Assembly: GCF_032362555.1 (NCBI RefSeq)
Contig: NC_083536.1
Span: 8,184,001-8,248,000, forward strand
From: Amyelois transitella
Taxonomy: Eukaryota; Arthropoda; Insecta; Lepidoptera; Pyralidae
Length of the DNA stretch: 64,000 nt
Reading direction: 5' to 3'
Shown: piece by piece, positions 9,202-19,258 of the stretch
How the letters are laid out: each line of letters opens with the position of its first letter
How positions within the stretch are numbered: the stretch's first letter is position 1
Position numbers and translations under genes: made by a program
The notes under the pieces: model-generated
The model's database searches: none
Told to the model about the DNA's origin: nothing
What the model saw: only the letters and a program-made list of their open reading frames with translations

Positions 9202-9534
9202 ATGGAACATGCTATTGATATTCCTTACTTTCGCGGAGTGTATATGAGAGATACTCTTCCTCGGAAACCAAAAAAAATTGAGTGTGCTATATTAAATTTA
9301 GATAGTTCTGACAATCCTGGAACACATTGGGTAGCCTACGTTAAATATATTAATTACTGTGAATATTTTGATAGTTTTGGTGATTTAAAACCACCATTGG
9401 AACTAGTAAATTATTTAAGTCCTTTAACTATAAATTATAATTATTTGCAATATCAATCTTATGGTTCTATAAACTGTAGACACCTTTGTTTAAAGTTTTT
9501 AAAAGAATTTTGGAAACATCATTTGTATAAATAA
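9202..9534 (+). CDS. Maverick adenain-like cysteine protease (110 aa)
   Basis: A short C5-type protease with the catalytic histidine in GTHWVAY, the acidic residue in EYFDSFG, an oxyanion-type glutamine seven residues before the cysteine, and the cysteine in INC. In copy 1 the residue after the cysteine is Arg (NCRHLC) rather than the Gly seen in copy 2 (NCGHLC), which could damage the active site. In adenoviruses this family matures capsid precursors. The frame is open and lies 41 bases after the PLA2 gene. Confidence 0.9.
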   Translation: MEHAIDIPYFRGVYMRDTLPRKPKKIECAILNLDSSDNPGTHWVAYVKYINYCEYFDSFGDLKPPLELVNYLSPLTINYNYLQYQSYGSINCRHLCLKFLKEFWKHHLYK

Positions 9535-9566
9535 TATAATAAAAATATATTTGTATCAGTATAATA

Positions 9567-10245
9567 ATGTCTTTCACTGTGTCAATAACAGGCAGAGGAG
9601 AATTTCTAACAACTAACTATTCCCCTACATTACAACTGAATGGAGAGTACGAATGTGGGCTTTTGTATTTTTCTACATTTAATTCTATACCTAACATAGA
9701 CGCAAAAAATAACAAATTTTACTATGGAAAAGATGAAGTTATTGAAATTCCTGAAGGATCGTATGAGTTTCAAGATATTTGTGATTATCTGAAAAGTAAC
9801 ATAAAGAATGCAGCGTTGAAATTGGGTTGTAATAATAATACGTTAAAAACAAGAATTTTTTGTTCCAAAGATGTACACTGTAATAAAAATAATTCAATCG
9901 GAAAAATATTAGGATTTAATAGAGAATCAATCAAAGCTAATTAATATAAGTACTGAATCTCAGCATCCTGTCAGCATTTTAGCAACAACTATCGTACGCA
10001 TCGAATGTGATGTTATCAGCGGATCATTTGTAAACGGAAAAGCAAGCCATATTATTTATGAATTTGTGCCTAACGTACCCCCTGGTTACAGAATTATTGA
10101 AATACCTAAGAATTTAATTTACTTTCCTGTCAATCAGAGCTCAATAAATTCACTCAATATAAGGTTGTTAGACGCAGAAAACAAGCAAATTAACTTACGC
10201 GGTGAAGAAGTACAGTTGTATTTGCACTTTAAACCAAAATGTTAA
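9567..10245 (+). pseudogene. Maverick penton-like (minor capsid) protein, with a frame break
   Basis: The first 125 residues are open from 9567 to 9944. The rest continues in the +1 frame to a stop at 10243-10245, through typical segments such as VPPGYRIIEIP and LRGEEVQLYLHF. These match what I know of single-jelly-roll penton-like proteins of Polintons, placed between protease and major capsid gene. The same break is present in copy 2 at the same base, so it predates the split of the copies or is a site of ribosomal frameshifting. The final stop overlaps the start of a small basic ORF. Confidence 0.82.
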
Positions 10246-10364
10246 ATTTTCATAAAAACACCTTCACTCCTATTAAAAGACTCAGTCCTAAAGGATCACC
10301 TCACAAAGAAACATCGCTGCGATTTAAAAAAAAAGTAACAAAAAAAAAAATAAAGACTTTTTAA
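10239..10364 (+). CDS. Small basic Maverick protein (41 aa)
   Basis: The ATG at 10239 overlaps the penton-like stop by 7 bases. The 41-residue product is rich in Lys/Arg with Pro-containing turns (TPIKRLSPKGSPHK), and ends 19 bases before the capsid gene. In copy 2 (58648-58770) the A-rich runs differ in length, yet by exactly three bases, so the frame and stop are preserved. That favours real coding. By size, charge and place it recalls the small DNA-condensing core proteins of adenoviruses, but I see no diagnostic motif. It is below usual gene-caller length limits. Confidence 0.6.
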   Translation: MLNFHKNTFTPIKRLSPKGSPHKETSLRFKKKVTKKKIKTF

Positions 10365-10383
10365 GGCTACTAGGTTTGTTAAT

Positions 10384-11584
10384 ATGAACATTTTAAATAT
10401 ATGCCAACCCGCGTCTTACGACAATAGCATAGAAAGTTTTGAATATCATTCGTAATAAGCCTTATGTATCAAGTTTTAACAAAAATGAAGAAATACGGAT
10501 ACCGATTAATCAACAAGACTTGTATGTGTTGCCTGCACTCAGCTGTTTGTATATTGAGGGTAGAGTCGATGTGTATAAACAAAATAACGCTGGCAAAGAA
10601 AAAGTGCCGAGTGTGCATTTCGTAAACAACCCCGTACTATTTCTATTTCAAGATATAAGATATGAACTAAATGGGATAGAAATAGATAAGATTAAAAATG
10701 CATTGCACAACAATTAAATCTTATCTATCATTGAACGAAAATGAATCCAAAAGCGCAAAAGTTTGGGGTTGGTCTCCTTCAGGCATTACCTCTGATGGAG
10801 GATTTTCTGTGTATATACCGTTAAATAAAATATTAGGTTTTGCAGAAGATTATGAAACAATCATAATAAACTGTAAACATGAATTAGTACTATTGAGAAG
10901 TAATACAAATCTCAATTCCTTATTACTAAGTTCTGGAGAAATTGTCGAAGATATAATTATAAATAAAATAGTTTGGCGAGTTCCTCATGTTCGAGTGTCG
11001 GACCGTGAAAGAGTCAATTTACTTAAACATTTAGAAAAAGATCGAGCGATAACCTTAGCGTTTCGTAACTGGGATTTGTATGAGTACCCATTGTTACCCA
11101 AAACATACATACTTGGTCCATTAAAACTTCATCACAGTTGGAGAAACCAAGATTTGTTATTATTGCTTTACAAACAAACCGTAAAAGTAATGCAACAATG
11201 TTGATGGCAGAGTTCGACCATTGTCATATTCGAGACGTAAGAGTATTTCTAAATTCTTCATATTATCCGTATGAAGGTTTAAATATTAGTTTCTCAGACA
11301 ACAGATATTCATTAATATATGAACAATACGCAAGATTTCATCAGTCTTATCATAGTCGCCGAGCGGAGCCGTTGATGGGATTAAAAGAATTTAGAGACAT
11401 AGCTCCGTTATTAGTTATAGACTGTTCACGACAGCATGAAATGTTAAAGGGATCAATTGATGTGAGAGTTGAATTCGAATCTGACCAAGACATACCCGAT
11501 CAAACGGCTGCATATTGTCTGATACTAAACGATTGCATATTTGAATACAAGCCATTGAGCAATATTGTTAAGAAGTTATCATGA
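10384..11584 (+). pseudogene. Maverick hexon-like double-jelly-roll major capsid protein, broken
   Basis: This is homologous to copy 2 at 58790-59999. Recognisable parts include the N-terminal NILNICQPASYD, the WGWSPSGITSDGG segment and the C-terminal CLILNDCIFEYKPLSN. Copy 1 has a one-base gain near 10453 creating stops, a small deletion near 10700 and another near 11104, so four separate open segments remain. Position after the penton-like gene is the standard Polinton order. The stop overlaps the following ATG by 4 bases (ATGA). Confidence 0.88.
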
Positions 11585-12087
11585 ATGATAATACAATAAT
11601 CATATATTTACAAGGGTTTAAGGATTTGAAAAATAATTTTATTGTTAAGGAATTTTCGATTGCAACTAAGGAATACACACAAACTTTCTTGGTTAAAGCA
11701 CCTTATTCTTCAAAAACTCTTTCTGATGAAGAAAAAAAGCGAGTTCGATGGTTAGAAAATAATCTGGGACTACATTGGTATGAAGGGTTTATCGATTATC
11801 GAGAATTCCGGCCAGTTATAATTCCATATTTAAAAAGTAAAAATGTCTGAATTAAAGGAAATGAGAAGATTGTATGGATTCAAGAGTTATGCAACAATTG
11901 TGAAATTATAGAACTGGGTGAAAAGGGTTGTCCTAAATTACTAAAATTATATGAGGATTATTGTGAGGAGAATAATCAGGTGTTAAATTGTGTTCATCAT
12001 AAAAAAAGGTGTGCTTTGAAAAATGCACTCTGTTTAAAAAAGTGGTGTCAAGACAATTTTGTGTTTAATTCTTTATTTAAATTATAA
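11581..12087 (+). pseudogene. Maverick uncharacterised Cys/His-rich protein with an internal TGA
   Basis: An 89-codon frame starts in the capsid gene's stop (ATGA) and ends at TGA 11848-11850. The same frame then stays open for another 78 codons, to 12087, through a Cys/His-rich segment (ELCNNCEI, CVHHKKRC, LKKWCQD). The same TGA is found in copy 2. The N-terminal part (DLQGFKDLKNNFIVKEF-like with an FIDYREF end) looks like a nuclease-like module I have seen next to arthropod transposons, but I cannot name it. Either the TGA is an old inactivating change or it is read through. Confidence 0.6.
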
Positions 12088-12313
12088 TAAGATTTTTCGA
12101 ATAATAAAAATATTTTACTGAATAAAATATACTGTCTTTTTTTTAATTTATTTAGGTTATGGTTCCTAATTAAACTATAATATAAAGGCACATATCTTTT
12201 AAATTTAATGTTTATTGACACTAGGCAAATAACACAAATCTGTAAAAAATAACACAATGACATGAAAACTGATAAAGGAAATTACAATTATTGACATACA
12301 TTTATATATAATT

Positions 12314-13252
12314 TTAAAACCAATTGGTATAACTATAGTTACAAATTTTTTTTGAAATATTACTAATATTTTTTTCAGTCTGGTCCATAATTTCATCACC
12401 AACATCTTTTACCACATATTGAGAGCTCAATAAGACCCTATCGTCCTGAAGACAGTCACTTATTAATTGATTACACTCTAAGTCAAGCACTTGAATCTTG
12501 ATCAGTCTAAGACCTTTGTGGGGAGCACTTTTTATCACAAACGATTGATGGGGAACATGTGATTTGACAATCTTTTTGGAAAAATCTACCTTATTGCGAC
12601 CCCCCTTTAACTTCATTTTCCGTTTATGAGTACTTAATTTTGATTGTTCCGTGGGACGACTCTGTATCTTGAAAAGTTCTTCGGAGAATCCAAACGAATC
12701 TCGAGGACATTGAAATGACTCTGGTATTAATGTTTCACTATCTGGAAAGATAGCGTCCTGTTGTCTGTAACAAAAAATAAAAATACACATAACAATAATA
12801 ATTCTAATAAAACGGGTTTGATCCCCGACCAGGCTAACATGGAAAAATAGTGTTTGTTAGATTGACCTGGGTGGGATTTATTAAAAATTATAGTATCGTT
12901 GGTACTTATCCTGTGACACAAGTTTACCACTTACTATGGGGCTAGCTCAATCTGTGTGGTTTATCCCATCTTATTTAAATTAATAATAAAGAAAGAAATT
13001 TTTTCGTACCTTCTGTTCACGCGCCTTTGCTTTTGATTTTTAGAAAGCTTGTATTTTAATTAATTCCTCAGTCAATCCATCTGATAGACGTTGAGCATGT
13101 TCAAAAGAATCGGGAATAAATGTTTCATTATCTGAATTCGCAGTCACATCATCTACGTATTGCGGCGTCTGTAATAAAACATAAATTTAGAATAACATTA
13201 AATCAATCTTATATCTATAAGAAACAATTAAATATATAAAGCAACTTACCAT
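12314..13252 (-). pseudogene. Spliced Maverick gene with duplicated SDxETxIPxSF motif
   Basis: Three exons can be defined on the minus strand. Exon 1 ends with the start codon at 13252-13250, immediately followed by a GTAAGT donor. Exon 2 is 13168-13010 (159 bases). Exon 3 runs from an acceptor at 12764 to the stop at 12314. Donor and acceptor dinucleotides are the same in copy 2. Exons 2 and 3 each encode the pattern SDxETxIPxSF followed about 12 residues later by EELxKIQ, so they look like an internal duplication. Here exon 2 has a nonsense codon and exon 3 a small deletion near its start. I do not recognise the family. The position between the + strand structural genes and PolB suggests an early or regulatory viral gene; that is inference. 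Confidence 0.6.
12813..12997 (+). mobile_element. tRNA-derived SINE in an intron of the minus-strand Maverick gene
   Basis: Starts at a B-box-like GGTTTGATCCC. It contains the body shared with the SINEs at 13551-13772 and 51957-52057 (CAAGTTTACCACTTACT, CTAGCTCAATCTGTGTGG) and ends in an A-rich tail (AATAATAAAGAAAG). It lies wholly within intron 2 of the gene at 12314-13252. The same insertion with a large internal deletion is in copy 2 at 61232-61304, so the insertion came before the two Maverick copies separated. Confidence 0.8.
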
Positions 13253-13550
13253 TGTTTTAGTTTTTAAATACTTAAATTTATTGGAAGCAACGTCCTGTGG
13301 TATGGACTATGCGCTTGATCGTACAAAAGTGATACATGTCACATGCAGTTTGCGCACTGCACTCAAATAAAAATGCATGCGCAGCGCGATTTTGTCCTTG
13401 CTAAAATGTTTTGTGTCATAGTCGTTCAAATTACTGTTCACGTTAGAACTCGTTCATTCATATTGTAATTAGATACCAAGGTATATCAATAAAATTTATT
13501 ACAATGAACAAAAAATACATGCACAGAACGCTTCGTCCACACAGCGGTTT
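13253..13550. other. Intergenic region upstream of the spliced minus-strand gene
   Basis: No coding frame is seen. The stretch is conserved in copy 2 (62827-63100) and contains a GCATGCG-rich, CpG-containing patch around 13371-13395, unusual in this AT-rich element. It lies directly upstream of the start codon of the minus-strand spliced gene, so it may hold that gene's promoter. No core element can be defined with confidence. Confidence 0.35.
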
Positions 13551-13772
13551 GACGAGCTCCGTGGCTCAGCAGTTATCAAGCTGAACTGAGACACGGAGAC
13601 CTCTGGTTCGATCCCCGACCGGGTCAAGATGTAAAACGATCTTTTTTTTCAGTTTGTCCCGAGTATGGTTTTCTATACGTGAATCAACAAAATATAGTAT
13701 TGTTGAGTAAGTATTTTGCGACTCAAGTTTACAACTTACTGTAGGGCTCAATTTATGTAATTTATCCCTTGT
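13551..13772 (+). mobile_element. tRNA-derived SINE, full-length head
   Basis: It begins with a tRNA-like part holding an A-box-like TGGCTCAGCAG at 13562 and a B box GGTTCGATCCC near 13605-13615, followed by the family body and the CTCAATTTATG segment. It is in the spacer between the spliced gene and the 3' end of PolB. Copy 2 has a remnant of the same insertion at 63101-63139 with a 57-base internal deletion. No cloverleaf can be completed, so this is a SINE and not a tRNA gene. Confidence 0.8.
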
Positions 13773-16700
13773 GAGCATGTTCATAGTATTCTTTCGTCAT
13801 TAGTTTCTTTATAAAACTTTTTATTTTAAAAATAAGAATTAATAAAACAATTTATTATTTTATTATACCCATTTTATTCTTTTTCCTACATATTTACAAA
13901 CAATACAGACATTTTCTGACTTAGAATATAAACAAAATATGAAATATGTTACAAATATGTATGTTTTTTTAAAACATTTAAATTTAACAAATAAGTATCC
14001 ATTTTCAAAACCTGTTAAAAATTAAATATACTTTAGTCCCCATTTACCCCCATGCTTTAGTCGAAATCTTATTCTTTGATATGGCTCTCTTATCATCATC
14101 AGCTGATGAAGCAATTTTATTTACGGCACATGTAAATAATTCATGTTTAATTGATTTAAATAAAATATTTGTTTTACGAATTACGTTACCTTCATGCAGA
14201 GATTTTTCATAATCCGATACATTAAAATCACGCACAATGTTTCTCTTAATTCCTTTTGCTTTTTTTATTGTGCTATTGGTGGTTTTAATACAATATAACT
14301 TCGATCGAAGTCCAACAAATTCGGTTATAACTTTAGTCTCCATTTCAAGTTTAAATAGACCAGGAACTTTTTTATTTTGAATTGGTAAACTATATTCATT
14401 ACTTTCACAATTACTAGTATCAAAATAATGTAAAAAGTATTTTTTTAAATCATAATAAAAGTTATTTGTTTGTATATGATATATAAAACTATCTGTATCA
14501 GTGTAACACATCTTAACATGACTTTTGTAATGGGGTTGTATAACTGAGTAATGAAAATCATACATGACTTTTAGAAAGTTCTAAAACAGTAAAACCAATG
14601 TAAATGGGTTTGTTCAAAATAATTTCTTCAGGGTTTAATTGAACAGCTACTAAATTATCAGAAAAAACTGTTGCACTGTGGAAATTTGGACGTGCGATAA
14701 GTTTTTGAGCACAATTTCTTTTTTTAGTAAGATTTTCATTATCATCCCACTGATTAACCAGGTGCACATTAACTCGCTTCTCATTGTTTTCTAAAGTTTT
14801 TCCAAAAACGCTATTGTTCAACAGTTTAAAAAAATCTTGTTCAAAAGCGGATGAACTTTTTTGTCTTAAAGTAGTATTCAAATCAATATATTGTTTTAAA
14901 TACGGTCTTTGTCTAAATGTTATTACCCTATGTATTTTTTTCAAAATCAGTCCATGTTTTAAACAAGTTTTTAAATGAATGTAATGAATTACATAATAAA
15001 ATTTATCATATAAATTCGGAATGAGTTTGTAATTTTTACCACCAGGTGGAATGCATTTTTCTGGACAAAATGGTAAATCATTATGTAAATTATGCAAGTG
15101 CTTAGGATAAACTAGGTCTACCTCTAGTATAAACCCATAGTCAGCATCATTTCCTACTTGAATTATATCCAATGTATTGATTTCATTTTGATTAAGAAAC
15201 CTAAAATTGGATAATGGTAAATATTGACACATACAGAACCCATATAAATTGTTGCAGTCGATATAAGTAATATACGATGTAGGCTCTAAGGGTTTGTAAT
15301 CAGGTAAGAAAGAATTATTTGCTTTAGCATGTCTATGGGAACATAGGCACACACCGCCGCGAATGCCCTGTTGTAACATTCGAATCATAGATAAATCATT
15401 GATAAGCTCTAACTGAACGCCTGTTTTAAGCAACATTGCATCAAAAGATAGACTAGGTGCGGTCAAATAAAATGCTGGATCCAACTGATAATGCTGTTTG
15501 CAAGTCCGACGAAAATTTTCAAAAATATCTGATAGTAATAGCACATCAGTTTTCAAATAGAGATCCGTATATGAACCTAGGTCAGAAATTTTAAAGGTTG
15601 ACCAAATTAAATTCGCATGCCTGTAATCCTCATCGGAGATATGTTCGTCATTCAGCGAACTGTAAAATAATTCTTTTGGTGGAAGTTGACTTTCTTGATA
15701 ACGTTCCCATGAGCTCATGTACTCGTACGGATATACACCTTTACGAGTAAGTAACTGAAATTTCTCATCACAGGGGTAAAAATTTTTAAGGTATTTAAAG
15801 TCATCTGGTTTCAAAGTGTCTGATAATTTACTTAAACTTGTAGCTAGAAATTTAAATGAATCAACAAAACGAAGCTGATAAAACTGATCATTTGAAACCG
15901 GTACAAATTTGGTGAATGAAACATAGTTTTCTTTAGTTTTGGGTATAATTTTTATGTCACCAGGAACTTCAGCCAAAGCTTTAATGAATAAGTGACAGTC
16001 ATAACCGGCTAGGTTGTGGAAAAAGATGGGTACAAACGAGGGACGTTTAAATTGCAAATTGCATTGTGGGTGGGCAGGTCCTCTACAAACCTCGCACAAT
16101 CTGGGCCGCGGTATGATACGTAACTATTATAGTCAGTATTGTCACAACAAACAATATGGTATGCAAACGCTATAGGTATGTGTTTGTTCAAAGTCATAGT
16201 GTTATTAGAAGAGCAGCTTATGTCAGCGTTAGTTTGGAGCATTGATTCAAAATCAGCATAAATACAAAAGAGCATATTTTGTTTACGCTCATAATTTTTA
16301 AATTGTATCAGTGACCCGTTGTCAGGCAAAACGGTCACTACATCTCCACATGGATGAGTGTCAACTTCTTCTAAAGTCCCAAAATTTAGTAAACAAAAAT
16401 CACAAAAATAAACCTTACCGTGATGTGATGTGATGTGATTTGACTTCTAAAAAGTCTAGAACAGTCTTTTATTAAACAATAATGAGAGGAATTTTTATTT
16501 TCTAAAAAGAGTAAATGAATAATTTTGAAATTTCTGTTCCTATCCATTTCTGATTTGTATAAAGGGCCTACAATAGATTTGTTATTTTTTAAACCATATA
16601 TGATAAACTTAATATTTGAGTTATTTTTTTCAAAAATTTTTATGTCATGATAAGTAACAGGAAATGACATACCGCTTGTATCAAAAAGATCGTAAAAATG

Positions 16701-17283
16701 TGGATATGACGATGTTCGGTTAGGCCGTTTCTTGGTTGGATATAAAGCTGCTGTCACGCACCATAAAAAGCAATACTGATCCTTATTTATAATATTTAAA
16801 CATGCTTTCTTGGATTGAATTGATTTAGGTAAACTTATAAAACTGGAACCGGCTAGAGGTTTGTATTTATTAGGATTGACCTCCATATATAAAATGTTTA
16901 AAAATGACCACCCACTGTCGCGATGTTCGAATTCCTCAATACTTTTTTTAAATTTCAAAACTGTCTCTAAATACAATTTGTTGAAATCATAATCAAAATA
17001 TAATATTTTGTTTTTGGTAATAAATGACTTAACTGATTGCGAGTTATCTTTGAATTGTACGAATGTACCAAATAATTCAAAATTCACTTTCACACACGTG
17101 TGTTGTCCCAGGTATTTATCTAAAAGCGATTTTAACTTAGCATGAATTTCATTAAAAAATACATCTAAAGAGGATGATTGAGATTCAGTATTCGCTATTA
17201 TCTTGTAAGTTAAAATACGATTTCGAAATGCAGTGCTGACCATTTCTATACCATCATCATATTTTATAGTATGCTATAATAAT

Positions 17284-19021
17284 ATGCCCATATTATTAAT
17301 AACAGTTTCTCAGAAAATCGCTTTCCTCTATCATGGCTTATGGCCTATGTACGCCCTCTCCCAAAAATCCCAGATCCAACTCATTTGAATGAAGTACGTC
17401 CTATCTCCATACTTTCATTCTTATCGAAGGTTCTAGAAGCATCTGCCTTTAACCAGTTATCAAAACATCTACTTGATAACCACCTTTTAAACAAATATCA
17501 ATCTGGTTTTAGGCCGGCGCATAGTACCACCACTGCACTTCTTCGAGTTACAGAAGACATAAGAACGGGCATGGAACATAAACAAGTCACAATTTTAGTA
17601 TTAATAGACTTTAGTAACGCATTTAATACTGTTGACATTGATATCCTTTTAGCCACCCTTTCCCGTTGCAACGTCTCTTCTTCAGTGATTTTTTGGTTCT
17701 CCAGTTATCTTCATGGACGCCGGCAACAGGTTCGTAACGGTACGGATGAATCAGATTAGTGCGAATTGAAAGCTGGCGTTCCACAAGGCGGTATTTTGTC
17801 TCCTATTTTGTTCTCAGTTTTCATAAACATGCTTTCATTATATATTAACTGTTTCTATCACTTCTATGCTGACGACTTGCAGCTTTATGTACAGACGAAT
17901 ATTGATAACATGGAACAGGCCATTAATTTGCTGAATCATAACTTAAATGGAGTTCTAGACTGGTCTAACCGATTTGGCATTTCTGTTAATGTTAAAAAGT
18001 GTCAGGCTATAGTAGTTGGCAGTTTCTATCAGATTAATAATATTGACATTAACACCTTGCCACCGCTGATCTTTGACGGAACTATTATTGAATTTAGTAC
18101 GACGGTTAAAAACCTTGGCCTACATATTGATACCAACTTACATTGGGATTCACACGTTGTTGCAACCAGTCGGAAAGTTTACAGTGTTCTGCATTATCTG
18201 CAACGCTTAAAACATTTTCTTCCAACAAAAACGAAGATTATGCTTACCCAAGCACTTCTTCTGCCTATAATTGATTATGCTGATGTGTGTTATCTGGATT
18301 TAACTGAAGAGCATCTCAACAAATTAGAAAGTTTTCTAAACAATTGTATCAGGTTTATATTCTGCCTTCGGAAGTACGATCATATTTCTGAATACCGTTC
18401 TCAGCTAAATTGGCTCCCCATCCGTAACCGTAGAAATCTTCACATTTTATGTCAGCTCTATACCATTCTCAATAATCAGCTTGCCCCAGACTATCTTAAA
18501 AAAGACTTCCAACTATTAAGTTCTACTCACGAAAAAATCCTTCGTTCTTCAAATAAGTTAACTCTTGATATCCCTTTTCACCGTACAGGTATTGCCTCGA
18601 ATTCTTTCGCCGTTATGGCTGTTGGGCTCTGGAATTCACTTCCCGAGTCCATCAGGACATCCCCAAGTCGTTCTAGTTTCAAATCGCGGGTATACGGGTT
18701 TTTCTTGAGTCGCGAGGGTATTTAATATCGCCTTTTCACTCATTTCGGTAATCGCTGCACCTATTTATTTATGTATATTGTTTATCTATTGTAGTTTTTA
18801 TGTATGTATATTGTTTATCTATTGTATTTTTTATGTATGTATATTATAATTATTTTATTTTATATTTTGTGTAGGTATAAATATATTTATTTAGTTTAAC
18901 CCCACATGAAGTTCTCTGTAAGACCCAATGGTTGACTGGTAGATAATGCTTCTAGCATTAAGTCCGCCAATTGTGCTATACATTTGTATCTTGTGCAATG
19001 AAGTTTAAATAAATAAATAAA
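17284..19021 (+). mobile_element. 5'-truncated Jockey/CR1-superfamily retrotransposon inside PolB
   Basis: The insertion starts in the RT domain near 17284 and ends in a 3' UTR with an (AAAT)n tail at about 19005-19021. It contains the AAGTCCGCC phrase also found in the element at 447-1082. PolB zinc-finger coding sequence lies immediately to its right and the rest of PolB to its left, which proves the insertion. A target duplication cannot be set with confidence because both junctions are AT-rich. Confidence 0.88.
17290..18725 (+). pseudogene. Reverse transcriptase of the 17-19 kb retroelement, one nonsense codon
   Basis: A single frame runs from the element's truncated start to 18725. It is interrupted only by TAG at 17757-17759, where related elements have a tryptophan codon. 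RT motifs include VRPISILSFLSKVLE, GFRPAHSTTTAL, VLIDFSNAFNTV, AGVPQGGILSPILFS and FYADDLQLY. The C-terminal part contains LNWLPIRNRRN. There is no endonuclease domain because of 5' truncation. The frame is well preserved, so this is a fairly young insertion, younger than the Maverick it sits in. Confidence 0.88.
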
Positions 19022-19258
19022 TTATTCTTTTTATGTAAATTGCTTCTCAAATGACCAACCCATGATTTATTGTGTATAGATGAGTTACACACAGTACAGA
19101 AAGGCATGTTAAAGGATTTTATGATGACACTTGAATCCAAAATAAAGGAATAATTAATGATTTATTACTTATTACACTACTTACATTGAAAACATTTAAG
19201 ACGAAAATTAACACAAAAGTAATAGGTAATTTATGCCGAAGGAAGGAATCTTATTTTT

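Larger units (their letters stand above)
14044..19107 (-). pseudogene. Maverick protein-primed family B DNA polymerase, broken and split by a retroelement
   Basis: Reading on the minus strand, the N-terminus at 19107 encodes a C2H2-like zinc finger (C-x2-C, then H-x5-H). A Jockey/CR1 element (17284-19021) then interrupts the gene, and coding resumes near 17275. Motifs in order are Exo I (YADFESML), Exo II (HNLAGYD), Exo III region (KTDVLLLSD), Pol A (DCNNLYG), Pol B (LLNNSVFGKT) and Pol C (YTDTDS), and the end is a TKAWG-type terminus. Additional breaks are a frameshift within a short CATCA-type repeat near 16430, a deletion/frameshift near 16070-16100 and a frameshift near 14563. The family replicates linear genomes from a protein primer. 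All catalytic motifs are still legible, but the gene cannot be functional. Confidence 0.92.

Noticed and set aside
13551..13625. Possible tRNA gene
   Set aside because: A and B boxes are present, but no cloverleaf or 3' acceptor stem can be completed, and related copies with the same body and A-rich tail occur elsewhere; it is a SINE.
16386..16450. Programmed frameshift in PolB
   Set aside because: The frame change lies in a simple 5-base repeat in a gene with several other breaks and a retroelement insertion; loss by repeat slippage is simpler.
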